Source: JANXLS01 sp037129555
Lineage (GTDB): Bacteria > Planctomycetota > SZUA-567 > H5-PLA8
Assembly: GCA_037129555.1 (NCBI GenBank)
Contig: JBAXUS010000001.1
Coordinates: 1 to 64,000 of the forward strand
Reading direction: 5' to 3'
DNA: 64,000 nt
Numbering within the stretch: position 1 is the first letter of the stretch; every line of letters starts with the position of its first letter. The position numbers were made by a program, and so were the translations under genes. Positions 44,943-54,003 of this stretch are shown here, piece by piece. Under the pieces are notes generated by a model that was not told where the DNA came from, did no database searches, and worked only from the letters and a program-made list of their open reading frames with translations.

Positions 44943-45482
44943 ATGTCCACAGACGTTACGACAAGTTCCCCCGGCAGTAACAACGCGCCCATCGAATCGT
45001 CCAAATCGGGCAGTTCCGGTGGATGGTCCGTCCACAAACCCGGCGAAGGTTACGCCACGCGACTGGGATTGATGGCGGTTGTGTTTGCCTTCGTCACGTT
45101 CTCAGCTCGCCAGTGGTACTACAACTGGATTTTCATCCCGAAATTCTTCCGCAGCCTCGGCCTCGGCATTCTGCTCGACTGGACCGAAAGCTACCGCAGC
45201 TTCTCCCAAATCGGCGGCACGTTGATCATCGCCTCCTTGGGTTTCCTGCTGGGTTACTATTACATTTATATCCGCCGCGACAGCGCTGAATTCCTGGTCA
45301 AGACCGACATGGAATTGGCCAAAGTCACGTGGCCGAAAGTGTCCCCGTGGTTCCGGCCTGACACTCAGGTCTGGGGCGCAACCTACGTCGTCTTGATCGT
45401 GATCACCATGTTGACTCTGTACGTGTTGACCGTCGATAGCAGCCTCGAATTTTTCGCTTCGAAGGTTTTCTTCAGTAAGTAA
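44943..45482 (+). CDS. secE: SecE preprotein translocase subunit, long form
   Basis: 179 residues, longer than the usual ~60-130. A Ser/Gly-rich cytoplasmic N-terminus (~1-38) precedes TM1 (GLMAVVFAFVTFSA), TM2 (IGGTLIIASLGFLLGYYYIYI) and a C-terminal TM3 (VVLIVITMLTLYVLTV). Before TM3 is the conserved amphipathic segment EFLVKTDMELAKVTWPK. The C-terminal half is the functional SecE core. Stop at 45482 precedes nusG by 26 bases. Confidence 0.92.
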   Translation: MSTDVTTSSPGSNNAPIESSKSGSSGGWSVHKPGEGYATRLGLMAVVFAFVTFSARQWYYNWIFIPKFFRSLGLGILLDWTESYRSFSQIGGTLIIASLGFLLGYYYIYIRRDSAEFLVKTDMELAKVTWPKVSPWFRPDTQVWGATYVVLIVITMLTLYVLTVDSSLEFFASKVFFSK

Positions 45483-45508
45483 ACTTGAATTAGGAAGCAG
45501 CATCAAAA

Positions 45509-46063
45509 ATGGCTAAAAAGCTGTGGTATGCGCTCCGGGTTCAATCCGAGCGTGAAGAAAAGATCAAGGAAAGCCTCGTCGCCCGCATCCGCGCGAAAGG
45601 TTTGGAGCACCACGTTCACCAGATCGTCGTGCCCGCCGAAAGCGTCTCGGAAATCCGAGAAGGCAAAAAGCGCGTTTCGACTCAGAAGATGTTTCCTGGC
45701 TACATTCTGATCGAAGTCGGTACCGATGACAAAGGTGAAGTCGAACAGAATCTCTGGTTCGTCATCATGGAAACGTCCGGCATCAGCGGCTTCGTCGGCA
45801 GCAATCGCATGCAGCCCGAACCGTTGGACGAAAGCGAAGTCCGCCGCATCCTTGACGACATCGAATCACGCAAAGAAAAGCCCAAGCCCAAAGTTGAATT
45901 CGAACCGGGAAACAAAGTCCGCATCAAGGACGGCCCATTCGAAAACTTCGATGGCGTGGTGGAGTCAGTCGATTCTGCCAAGTGGATGTTGAAAGTAAAA
46001 GTCTCCATCTTCGGACGCGATACATCAGTCGAAATGGAATACGGCAAGGTCGAAAAGATTTAA
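45509..46063 (+). CDS. nusG: Transcription termination/antitermination protein NusG
   Basis: 184 residues. NGN domain (KLWYALRVQSEREEKIKESL, FPGYILIEV), a Lys-rich linker (RKEKPKPKVEFEPG) and a KOW domain (VRIKDGPFENFDGVVESVD). It binds RNA polymerase and couples to ribosomes or Rho. Typical secE-nusG pair. Confidence 0.95.
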   Translation: MAKKLWYALRVQSEREEKIKESLVARIRAKGLEHHVHQIVVPAESVSEIREGKKRVSTQKMFPGYILIEVGTDDKGEVEQNLWFVIMETSGISGFVGSNRMQPEPLDESEVRRILDDIESRKEKPKPKVEFEPGNKVRIKDGPFENFDGVVESVDSAKWMLKVKVSIFGRDTSVEMEYGKVEKI

Positions 46064-46100
46064 GATATTTTGTAGTTCCGGGACGCGATCAGTTTAAACG

Positions 46101-46128
46101 GCAGGCGCAATGTGCGCTGCGGTTTTTT
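46101..46128 (+). terminator. Intrinsic terminator/attenuator between nusG and rplK
   Basis: Arms gcag + cgca and tgcg + ctgc form an 8-bp stem with one bulged G (46105) and an atg loop, followed by ggtttttt. It lies 37 bases after the nusG stop. A T-run makes termination likely, but partial read-through is expected because no new promoter before rplK was found. Confidence 0.6.
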
Positions 46129-46168
46129 CTGTGAAGCTTGGAACATAGCGATTGAGAGAACGAACGTA

Positions 46169-46594
46169 ATGGCCAAAGAAATTAAAGCAAAAGTGAAGTT
46201 GCAGTGTCCCGCAGGCGGCGCAAATCCGGCACCGCCAGTCGGTCCGGCACTCTCCCAGCACGGCGTGAACATCGGCGAATTCGTCAAGCGCTTTAATGCT
46301 GACACGATGAAGCAAAAGGGTCTTGTCATCCCCGTGATCGTCACAGTGTACAAAGACAAGTCCTTTGACCTGTTGTACAAGACTCCGCCGGCGAGCATTT
46401 TGTTGTGCAAAGCGGCTGGCATTGAAAAGGGCAGCGGCGAACCGAACAAGAACAAAGTCGGCAAAGTCACCCGCGCTCAAATCGCCGAAATCGCCAAAGT
46501 GAAAGTCAAAGATTTGAACGCCTCCACCCCCGAAGCCGCCGCCCGCATCATCGAAGGCACAGCTCGCAGCATGGGATTGGAAGTGATCGGTTAG
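46169..46594 (+). CDS. rplK: Ribosomal protein L11
   Basis: 141 residues, normal length; ATG 46169 begins MAKEIKAKVKLQCPAGGAN. The hallmark AGGANPAPPVGPALSQHGVNIGEF and KTPPASILLCKAAGIEKGSG segments are intact. It binds the GTPase-associated region of 23S rRNA. The usual next gene is rplA, which here begins only after two small genes. Confidence 0.96.
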   Translation: MAKEIKAKVKLQCPAGGANPAPPVGPALSQHGVNIGEFVKRFNADTMKQKGLVIPVIVTVYKDKSFDLLYKTPPASILLCKAAGIEKGSGEPNKNKVGKVTRAQIAEIAKVKVKDLNASTPEAAARIIEGTARSMGLEVIG

Positions 46595-46625
46595 TTCTTG
46601 ACCTACATTTAGAGGTTTAATCATA

Positions 46626-46862
46626 ATGAGTTGCAGAAGCCGCGATGAAGTTGAACTGTTGGTGGCTGCACTCAGAACGGTTGATGGAATTGTAAAAGCT
46701 GAAATAATTGACGATAATAAGAATGATCTGTATATCGCATTGTATTGCGAACAGGGTACTGATGAGATTCGACTGGGATCAATGCTGCCGCAGGGATGGC
46801 AGCATTGGCCTTGGAACACTGAGAATCGGTATTATAAAACGTCGATGGTCAGTAAGGACTAG
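46626..46862 (+). CDS. 78-residue unknown protein inserted after rplK
   Basis: Starts with MSCRSRDEVELLVAALRTVDG and continues GIVKAEIIDDNKNDLYIALYC, then GWQHWPWNTENRY. ATG 46626 follows agaggtttaatcata. Composition is AT-richer and codon use differs from the flanking ribosomal genes. It has an alternating alpha/beta pattern and no membrane segment. It sits on the same strand within the ribosomal operon and should be co-transcribed. I do not recognise it. Confidence 0.7.
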   Translation: MSCRSRDEVELLVAALRTVDGIVKAEIIDDNKNDLYIALYCEQGTDEIRLGSMLPQGWQHWPWNTENRYYKTSMVSKD

Positions 46863-46916
46863 TTTTTTCGGGAGTTTGATGGTAGGATCATGGCGGGTTT
46901 GAGTGGAGGAATCGCG

Positions 46917-47078
46917 ATGAAAACGAAACCGTTGGACGAATGCCCCGAATTGCTTGAAGAGTTGCGAGCACAAGTTCGTAAACAATACCGTGAAGTTCGT
47001 GCTGAGCAGCAGCGACAGAAAATGTTGGCTGTGAAAGCTACGAAGTCCCAGAATGTTGAATTGATGGCTGTTAAATAA
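46917..47078 (+). CDS. 53-residue charged helical protein inserted before rplA
   Basis: ATG 46917 follows ggagga at six bases; an upstream ATG (46890) is in frame but has no comparable site. The product MKTKPLDECPELLEELRAQ continues as a charged helix (VRKQYREVRAEQQRQKMLAVKA) and ends NVELMAVK. It may be an antitoxin or RNA- or protein-binding helix, possibly a partner of the 78-residue protein 54 bases upstream. Function unknown. Confidence 0.6.
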   Translation: MKTKPLDECPELLEELRAQVRKQYREVRAEQQRQKMLAVKATKSQNVELMAVK

Positions 47079-47176
47079 AAGTATACATTTAGTCCGTATT
47101 GTCCGTACAGTGTAACCGAAATTGGAGGAGAGCGGCTCATACCCGTTCGCGAGTACTCCAGAAAGAGCAGACAACT

Positions 47177-47878
47177 ATGCCGCGAAAAACCGGCACATAC
47201 AAGCCGTCCAAGCGCTTCCGGGAATTGGCTAAAAAAGTCGATGTCGTCAAGTCATACACCATCGACGAAGCCATCACCATCCTCAAGTCCGCGCCCAAGA
47301 AGACCAAGTTCGACGAATCCGTCGATCTGGCCATCAAGTTGGACATCGACACCAAGCAGGCCGATCAGCTCGTTCGCGGTTCCTTCTCGCTGCCCAAGGG
47401 CACCGGCAAGACGTTGCGCGTGATCTGTTTCGCCGACGGCCCGAATGCGGAAGCCGCGCGCAAAGCCGGCGCGCTCGAAGCCGGTGGTGAAGAATTGGCC
47501 AAGAAGGTTGAAGGCGGATGGCTCGACTTCGATGTCGCCGTCGCCCACCCGGCCACCATGCGTTACGTCGGTCGCCTCGGTAAAGTCCTCGGACCGAAGG
47601 GCTTGATGCCCAGTCCGAAATCCGGCACCGTGACGACAGACGTCGCCAAGGCCGTCAGTGAATTCCGCGCTGGCAAAATCGAGTTCCGCAACGACACGTT
47701 CGGTAACGTTCACGTCGTCGTTGGCAAGCTCAGCTTCCCCAAAGAAGACTTGCTCATCAACGTCAAAGCGATGCTCGAGCACGTCATTGGTCTGCGCCCG
47801 CAAGCGGTTAAGGGTATCTACTTCCGCAAAGCAACGTTGACCAGCACGATGGGACCAGGCGTTCGGATTTCGCTGTAA
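47177..47878 (+). CDS. rplA: Ribosomal protein L1
   Basis: 233 residues from ATG 47177 (MPRKTGTYKPSKRFRELA). Motifs: TKFDESVDLAIKLDIDTKQADQLVRGSF, MRYVGRLGKVLGPKGLMPSPKSGTVT and FRNDTFGNVHVVVGK. It binds 23S rRNA at the L1 stalk and can regulate its own mRNA. Upstream frame extension to 47099 is not supported. Confidence 0.96.
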   Translation: MPRKTGTYKPSKRFRELAKKVDVVKSYTIDEAITILKSAPKKTKFDESVDLAIKLDIDTKQADQLVRGSFSLPKGTGKTLRVICFADGPNAEAARKAGALEAGGEELAKKVEGGWLDFDVAVAHPATMRYVGRLGKVLGPKGLMPSPKSGTVTTDVAKAVSEFRAGKIEFRNDTFGNVHVVVGKLSFPKEDLLINVKAMLEHVIGLRPQAVKGIYFRKATLTSTMGPGVRISL

Positions 47879-48001
47879 CCTGAAGCCGACTTTCGAGTCG
47901 GAGCGCTCTAAAAAAATTGAATCGATGAGACCGATTAAACGTGGATTTGCATGCGCGATTTTCAACGCGTTGCAAAATCCTTTACAGGAGAAGATATTTA
48001 C

Positions 48002-48628
48002 ATGGCCGATAAACGACCCGCCGATAAAAAACCGAAAGGTTCCGGCAATCCGAACCGCATCAACCGGTTGTTGGTGAAGAAAGCGTCCTCAGAATACGGC
48101 GACTTGACGAACCTCATTGTTCTGTCCAACTTGGGCATCAACAGCGAACAGAATCAGGAAATCCGCCAGAGCCTGCGTGAAAAGAAATTCACGTTCAAGA
48201 TGGTCCGCAACCGCTTGACCATGAAAGCGTTTGGCGACCTTGGCTTGAAGGAATCCGATAACCTGTTCAAAGGCCCGACTTGTATCCTCAACGGTGCAGA
48301 CCCCGTTGCGGCCGCCAAGATCGGTTTGGAACTGGTCGAAAAGTACAACAAGACGATCAAGTTGATCGGCGGTTTGCTGGAAGGCAAAGTGCTGTCCGCT
48401 GAAGACGTCAAAATGCTGTCCAAGTCCAAGTCCAAGCCGGAATTGCTGGGCGACGTGGTCGGCGCAATGCGCGGACCTGGCTCCCGCATCGCTGGTGCGC
48501 TCAAGGGACCTGGCAGCCGCATCGCCGGTGCCATCAAGGCGTTGGCCGAAAAATTGGAAAAAGCTGCAGCGCCCGCAGTTGAAGTAGCTCCGGCTGCTGA
48601 AGCCGTTGCAGTTGCAGCAGGCGAGTAG
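48002..48628 (+). CDS. rplJ: Ribosomal protein L10
   Basis: 208 residues from ATG 48002 (caggagaag upstream). Begins MADKRPADKKPKGSG; the core NRINRLLVKKASSEYGDLTNLI and EKKFTFKMVRNRLTMKAFG, KGPTCILNGADPVAAAKI and AAPAVEVAPAAEA tail are L10-like. It anchors L7/L12 dimers on the ribosome. The ~120-base leader from rplA contains a hairpin (ccgacttt/cgagtcgg) followed by a short A-rich stretch. Confidence 0.92.
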   Translation: MADKRPADKKPKGSGNPNRINRLLVKKASSEYGDLTNLIVLSNLGINSEQNQEIRQSLREKKFTFKMVRNRLTMKAFGDLGLKESDNLFKGPTCILNGADPVAAAKIGLELVEKYNKTIKLIGGLLEGKVLSAEDVKMLSKSKSKPELLGDVVGAMRGPGSRIAGALKGPGSRIAGAIKALAEKLEKAAAPAVEVAPAAEAVAVAAGE

Positions 48629-48863
48629 TCAGTGACGTTTTGGAATTGAAGCGGCGCACCGAGCTTCTACGGTCGCGACGTTTCCAATGGTTCGCGCGGA
48701 GTGTTTTCGCGCGAGGAGTCTAGTTCGCACGTGCCGCTGTGAAGTGACACTGCGGACCGGGGGATTGACCGGGTGCAGACAATTTCATGTCTGACCGGAA
48801 CGACCCGACGTGTGAAACAAAAATGCGGCAACTAAGCCGCGCTGTTTAAAAGGAGAAGTATTC

Positions 48864-49265
48864 ATGGCGGAATTCGCCCCCGAAGTAAAAGACCTTGGTG
48901 ACAAAATTGCCAACCTGACCCTCTTGCAGGCGAAGGCCCTCGGCGATTATTTGAAGGAAGCCTATCAGATCGAAGCCGCCGCTGGTGGTGGAATGATGAT
49001 GGCTGCTGCTCCGGCTGCTGCCGCTGCGGCCCCTAAGGAAGAAGCCAAGGCCACGCTCGACGTGATCCTGATCAAGGTTGCTGACGCGACGAAGAAGATC
49101 GCCGTCATCAAGATCGTCCGCGAAATCACCGGTCTCGGCTTGAAGGAAGCCAAGGACGTTGTCGATAAGGCCCCGCAGCCCGTCAAGGCCGGCGTCCTCC
49201 GCGACGAAGCCGAAGCGATGAAGGTCAAGCTCGAAAAAGAAGGCGCGACGATCGAACTCAAGTAG
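48864..49265 (+). CDS. rplL: Ribosomal protein L7/L12
   Basis: 133 residues. An N-terminal dimerisation helix (KIANLTLLQAKALGDYLKEA), an Ala/Met-rich hinge (AAAGGGMMMAAAPAAA) and a C-terminal domain (DVILIKVADATKKIAVIKIVREITGLGLKEAKD). It recruits translation GTPases. The ~235-base gap from rplJ is larger than usual and contains GC-rich hairpins but no gene. A strong terminator follows at 49303; rpoB does not. Confidence 0.96.
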   Translation: MAEFAPEVKDLGDKIANLTLLQAKALGDYLKEAYQIEAAAGGGMMMAAAPAAAAAAPKEEAKATLDVILIKVADATKKIAVIKIVREITGLGLKEAKDVVDKAPQPVKAGVLRDEAEAMKVKLEKEGATIELK

Positions 49266-49302
49266 TTCCTATCGCCTCAACTTTCAAACGTCTTAAAACG
49301 GG

Positions 49303-49335
49303 AACGCCGCGATCACTCGCGGCGTTTTTGTTTTC
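49303..49335 (+). terminator. Strong intrinsic terminator after rplL
   Basis: Nine-bp perfect stem aacgccgcg/cgcggcgtt with a six-base loop, followed by a T-rich tract. It ends the ribosomal operon. Confidence 0.85.
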
Positions 49336-49390
49336 CCCCCTCTCCCCTCGGGGAGAGGGCCGACACAGGTACCCCTGTGCGGGGTGAGGG
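49336..49390. repeat. CCCTCTCCCC hairpin repeat
   Basis: ccctctcccc/ggggagaggg palindrome, then cacagg...cctgtg. Similar to 16568-16592, suggesting a dispersed element. Confidence 0.5.
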
Positions 49391-49450
49391 CGGGGCGTTG
49401 ATAAATCGAAATCACTTGACTTTTTGAAACTCATTTCGTTGTTATAACAG

Positions 49451-49849
49451 CTACTTCGCTGCCGTCCCTTCAACCTTCTCATTCTCTCTCAACCAACCCA
49501 CGATTCCCTTCGAGTAGAATTTGACATTCGTGTAGCCCATTTCGACCGCCGCAGTCGCGCCACCCTTGTACGCCGAACAATCCGGATCGCCACAATACGC
49601 CACGATCAGCGCGGTCTTATCCGCAGGCAGATGCTTGGCCAATTCGTTCTTCATCTTCCCATAATTCAACGCGCCCGGAATATGATTCTTGTTGTACGTC
49701 AGTGTGTTGTTGCAATCCAACAGCGTCACCTTCCCAGCCTTCACCGCATCCGCCAGTTCCCTGTGTGAAATATCCGAGAACGTATCAGCAGCAAAAACCG
49801 CTCCCGCAAGCGACACGCAAAACAATACCGCCATCCCAAACTTCGTCAT
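49451..49849 (-). CDS. Exported rhodanese-domain protein
   Basis: 132 residues from ATG 49849 (aaggagacagg). A signal peptide (GMAVLFCVSLAGAVFAA) precedes one rhodanese domain (VTLLDCNNTLTYNKNHIPGALN) with active-site Cys86 in the loop AYCGDPDCSA and LIVAYC. It may handle sulfane sulfur in the periplasm; the substrate is unknown. Convergent with rplL. Confidence 0.82.
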   Translation of the reverse strand: MTKFGMAVLFCVSLAGAVFAADTFSDISHRELADAVKAGKVTLLDCNNTLTYNKNHIPGALNYGKMKNELAKHLPADKTALIVAYCGDPDCSAYKGGATAAVEMGYTNVKFYSKGIVGWLRENEKVEGTAAK

Positions 49850-49960
49850 CGTCCTGTCTCCTTTCGAATGAATTTGAGCTTTCAATATGCTCCGTTAGAT
49901 TACACCGGTTCGAAGTCTACACGACTCATTTTCAGGCGCACTCACTCACTCATTTCCGCC

Positions 49961-49992
49961 AAAAAAAAAGGCGGCTGATTCAATCAGCCGCC
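49961..49992 (-). terminator. Intrinsic terminator of TIG-repeat gene (minus strand)
   Basis: Perfect 11-bp stem (ggcggctgatt / aatcagccgcc, at 49970-49980 and 49982-49992). On the minus strand it is followed by a run of nine T (the A-run 49961-49969). Confidence 0.85.
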
Positions 49993-50026
49993 TCGCACTA
50001 CTCATCAGATTGTCGCGAACAGCGCG

Positions 50027-53000
50027 TTATTTCGCAGCGCCGGTCTTCCCTACCTTGCCCGTGTAAAGCATCGCTTTTGTTGCCTGCAACACTCCGTTGT
50101 TCAAGATCATCGTGAACACCACGTTGACCGGAGCGGCTGTGACGTTGGTGTTCGTCAATCCGTCGTCGGCCAATTTCGCAGCGAAGGTTCCTTTGGCGTA
50201 CGTCACAGCAAATTTCGAGATCTGCGCCGCAACCACACCCTTCGTCGCTTTGATCGTGATCTTCAGCGTGTCGTTCACCGTCTTCGCGCTACCCTTCGCG
50301 TCCAGAGTGTACGTCTGAACCACGCCGCCCACATCCACATAAACCTTCTGCCCTAGCGGGACGAATCCAGCCGGAATGTTGACCGTCCCGGCGAACTTGA
50401 TCCCGTCGCTCGCGCTCTTCGCAAAGTTCAATGCAATCGACGCCGAAGCCAGCGGAAGCAGCGGCGGGGGTGACGGAGCCTTCGCTCCACCGATTGGCGT
50501 GGACAACACATCCAGCGGCAACGTGCCGACCGCTAATTCAAACGCGTCCGAGAACCCATCGCCGTCGCTGTCTGGGCCTGATCCCACGATCGCGTTCGGA
50601 TAGATGATCACCAGCGTGAACGACTGCTGCGTCGAGCCGCCAATGTTCGTTGCAGTGATCGTGATCGGATAACTGCCTCCCGAACCCGCGCCAGGCGTTC
50701 CCGAAATCGTCGCGGTTCCGTTACCGTTATCGACAAATGTAATGCCGCTCAGTGCCAAACCCGTCTGGCTCAAAGTCGCTGTCGGGCTTCCTGTTGTCGT
50801 CACCGTGAACGTCCCCGGCGTCCCAACCACAAACGTCGTCGTTGATACACTGGTAATCGTCGGTGCTGTAGCGTACGTATAAGCACTGGCCAACGTCGCG
50901 ACATCCGTCACAGTCGTCACCGACAGACTGACCTTCCCCACCGCGTGTGCGGGGCTCTTACAGGTGATCTGATTCAGGCTGTCAACAGTCACATTCGATG
51001 CTGGTGATCCGCCGAAATTCACTGTGGATCCCGGCGCGAAATTCGTCCCGGTCACGACCACGGTTTGTCCGCCGCTGGGCGACCCGCCGTTGGGCGAAAC
51101 GCTCGTAATCGTTGGGATGTCGTAATACGTGAAACCACTTGTCGAGGTCGCAGTTCCGCCTGCGTTGTTCACGACCACATCGACCGCTCCCGCCGCATGA
51201 GCTGGGATCACGCATCCGAGTTGCGTCAAGCTTTGTATCGTCACATTTGTCGCCGCTATGCCACCGAACGTGACGGTCGTCCCAGCAATGAAATTCGTGC
51301 CTGTGAGCGTCACGATCTGCGCACCGAGAATCGAACCGCCTGTGGGTGCAACCGCCGTAATCGTCGGTGAGGTGAAGTACGTGTAGCCACCCACCAAGGT
51401 CACCGGTCCGCCCGATGTCGTAACAATCACATTGACCAATCCCGCCGCGTGCGTCGGTGTCGTACACGTGATCTGCGTCGCGCTGTCAACCATCACAGAC
51501 GTCGCCGCCGATCCGCCAAACGTCACTGTCGCGCCGACGAAGAAATTCGTACCCGCCAAGACCACCGTGTTGCCACCTGCGGCTAAGCCACTGTTCGGTG
51601 TGACACTCGTCAACGTCGGCGGAGCAAAATATGTGAAGCCGCCAATAGCCATCACCGTTCCTGCTACAGTCGTAATCCCCACATCAACCGCACCCACCGC
51701 GTGGGCCGGAGTCGTGCAGCTCAATTGCGTCGCACTCGTCACCGACACAGCCGTCGCCGCATTTCCGCCAAACGATACGGTCATTCCCGACACGAAGTTC
51801 GTACCGCTAATCGTCACGCTGGTCGCGCCAGACGTCGATCCCGTATTCGGTGAGACGCTCGTAATCGTCGGCACATCAACATACGTGAATCCGTTCGTCA
51901 AGCTGCCTGTTCCAGCGGTCGTTGTGACACTCACAGTCACCACACCCGCAGCCTGGGCTGGTACGGTACACGTGATCTGCGTCGCACTCACAACATTGAC
52001 TAACGTTGCACTGACGGCCCCAAATGTCACCGTCGCGCCAGATACAAATCCGGTCCCGGTCAGCGTAGCCGTACCACCACCGCCCACACCGGAAGAGGAC
52101 GGCGAGACGCTGGTCACAGTCGGTGCTAAAATGTACGTGAAACCATTCGTCGATGTTACCGAACCACCAACCGAACTCACGACCACATTGACCGCACCCG
52201 CCGCATGGGCCGGGGTGGTGCATGTAATCTGGCTCGCGCTGACCACAACAATACTCGTCGCGGTCGATCCGCCGATGGTGACAGTCGCTCCCGTGAAGAA
52301 ATCAGTTCCCGCAATCGTGATACTCGTCGCGCCAGTCGTCGGACCATTATTGGGCGTGATCGACGCAATCGTCGGAGCCGCGATATACGTGTAGCCGTTG
52401 TTCAACGTTCCCGTCCCGCCTGTCGTCGTCACAGCAATGTTCACCGCACCCGCCGCGTGAGCCGGAGCCGTGCAGTTAATTTGAGTTGAACTGACCACGC
52501 TAATTCCCGTCGCAGCCGTCCCGCCAAACGTCACAGTCGCTCCAGCCACAAATCCCGTTCCGGTCAATGTCACTACCGTGCCGCCCGTCGCAGGGCCTTG
52601 AATCGGTGATGCAAGGGTCACAGTCGGAGCATTCAAATACGTAAACGCGCCAATCCCAGTGCCAGTGCCAGCGGTCGCCGTGACAACCACATCAACTGCG
52701 CCAGCTGCATGCGCCGGAGTCGTACACGTGACTTGCGTCGCGCTAACAGACGTCACAGTCGTCGCAGCCGTGCCGCCAAACGTGACCGCTGAAGCTCCCG
52801 TCAAATTCGTCCCGGTAATCGTGACGTTCGTCCCGCCCACAGCGGGGCCACTGGATGCGCTGACGCTCGTGACTGTCGGTGTTGCACCGATAAACGTAAA
52901 TCCGCCTGTCAATGTATTCGATGCGCCGCCCGCTGTGGTCGAGACGACCACATCCGCTGCACCCGCGTTCGCCGATGCCGGCACCGTGCACGTGATCGAC

Positions 53001-53566
53001 GTAAAGCTTACGACCAAGACATTCGTGCAAGCCACTCCGCCCACCGTGACGCTCGGAACAAACGCGCCGATGCCACCGAAGGCCGTACCTGTAATCGTAA
53101 TGTTTGTCGTCACCCCTGTTGCGCCGCTGCTCGGGCTTACCGACGCAACTGTTGGCGCATTCAAATTAGGCAACGCGCCCTGGTTGATCCAGTTCGTCGT
53201 ATCCGTTTTGTTCTGCGCCGTCGCCACCCAACTATTACCATTGTGATTTGCGCCACTGCCCTGAGTTACGATGACGAAATTTATCGCACTGTTTGTCGGG
53301 TCGTTGGAATGTACCAAGAAATTCTTGTAGATTTTTCCGCCCGCTTTATTGACAATTTGTCCGTAACTGGTGCCGGTCGTTAAATTTAAAAAAGATGCGC
53401 TGCCGTTCGGTGAGTGGCAGTTCACGCAATTAAGCGACGTGGCATTGAATATAGGTTGAATCGTTGTCGCATAATCCACACCGCCAGCAGCTGAGGCATT
53501 GTAAGACGCGAACAACAAGACTCCAGCCAGCACAGTGGCGAGTCGCTTCGAATGCACAGTAATCAT
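50027..53566 (-). CDS. Large exported protein: haem-binding N-terminus plus nine IPT/TIG repeats
   Basis: 1179 residues. A signal peptide (~1-27, ending SASA) is followed by a cytochrome-type domain (~28-135) with CVNCH. Nine ~85-residue IPT/TIG domains (each opening P-T-x-x-S-x-x-P and ending near G-F/Y-T-Y) run from ~140 to 900. A further Ig-like He_PIG domain follows. Then comes a DSDGDGFSDAFE calcium-type motif and a final beta-rich domain. TIG arrays bind partners or form stalks at the cell surface. The single c-type haem motif suggests redox activity or anchoring to a cytochrome complex. No membrane anchor or sorting motif is visible. Confidence 0.8.
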   Translation of the reverse strand: MITVHSKRLATVLAGVLLFASYNASAAGGVDYATTIQPIFNATSLNCVNCHSPNGSASFLNLTTGTSYGQIVNKAGGKIYKNFLVHSNDPTNSAINFVIVTQGSGANHNGNSWVATAQNKTDTTNWINQGALPNLNAPTVASVSPSSGATGVTTNITITGTAFGGIGAFVPSVTVGGVACTNVLVVSFTSITCTVPASANAGAADVVVSTTAGGASNTLTGGFTFIGATPTVTSVSASSGPAVGGTNVTITGTNLTGASAVTFGGTAATTVTSVSATQVTCTTPAHAAGAVDVVVTATAGTGTGIGAFTYLNAPTVTLASPIQGPATGGTVVTLTGTGFVAGATVTFGGTAATGISVVSSTQINCTAPAHAAGAVNIAVTTTGGTGTLNNGYTYIAAPTIASITPNNGPTTGATSITIAGTDFFTGATVTIGGSTATSIVVVSASQITCTTPAHAAGAVNVVVSSVGGSVTSTNGFTYILAPTVTSVSPSSSGVGGGGTATLTGTGFVSGATVTFGAVSATLVNVVSATQITCTVPAQAAGVVTVSVTTTAGTGSLTNGFTYVDVPTITSVSPNTGSTSGATSVTISGTNFVSGMTVSFGGNAATAVSVTSATQLSCTTPAHAVGAVDVGITTVAGTVMAIGGFTYFAPPTLTSVTPNSGLAAGGNTVVLAGTNFFVGATVTFGGSAATSVMVDSATQITCTTPTHAAGLVNVIVTTSGGPVTLVGGYTYFTSPTITAVAPTGGSILGAQIVTLTGTNFIAGTTVTFGGIAATNVTIQSLTQLGCVIPAHAAGAVDVVVNNAGGTATSTSGFTYYDIPTITSVSPNGGSPSGGQTVVVTGTNFAPGSTVNFGGSPASNVTVDSLNQITCKSPAHAVGKVSLSVTTVTDVATLASAYTYATAPTITSVSTTTFVVGTPGTFTVTTTGSPTATLSQTGLALSGITFVDNGNGTATISGTPGAGSGGSYPITITATNIGGSTQQSFTLVIIYPNAIVGSGPDSDGDGFSDAFELAVGTLPLDVLSTPIGGAKAPSPPPLLPLASASIALNFAKSASDGIKFAGTVNIPAGFVPLGQKVYVDVGGVVQTYTLDAKGSAKTVNDTLKITIKATKGVVAAQISKFAVTYAKGTFAAKLADDGLTNTNVTAAPVNVVFTMILNNGVLQATKAMLYTGKVGKTGAAK

Positions 53567-54003
53567 AAAACGGTCTCCAATAGATGAGTTTGATCAATCT
53601 AAATTATTTTGAGAAACAGGTCAATGCTAAAAAAAAACGCTCTGTACGAAGGGTGCATGACATAGCATACGTTTTTTACTCCAAAGGAATTATTTCACTC
53701 CAGCCCAGGGCTGCACCGCTTGCGGGGCTACCCTGGGTTTCGATCCGAGAAATATCCCTCTAATTCCATAGGAGTTACTGAGTCGCCCGCCAACAAACGC
53801 TTTCAGCGCACGTGAATCAGGCAGCGTCGCAACCCTAGGCTGGGATGAAAATACGCATTCGATATATAAAAAACGACCGTGTAGCGTGAAATAGAACCCT
53901 GCACTCATCCAATAGTTAAACGAAGAGTAGAATAGACGTCCATGCAACTTAAAATAGGCTGCTGATATCTACACGATCCTTTTTATATAAATTAAGTATT
54001 ATA
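53567..54003. other. Intergenic gap with PVC-type repeat
   Basis: About 440 bases without a convincing gene. It holds a palindrome repeat at 53699-53740 (cagcccagggctg...ccctgggttt) and a second partial one near 53830 (ccctaggctggga). A minus-strand open frame over it (53690-53947) is an artefact of the repeat. Confidence 0.6.

Noticed and set aside
53690..53947. 85-residue minus-strand protein
   Set aside because: Its C-terminal part is a translation of a common intergenic palindrome (ccaggg...ccctgg); no start signal.
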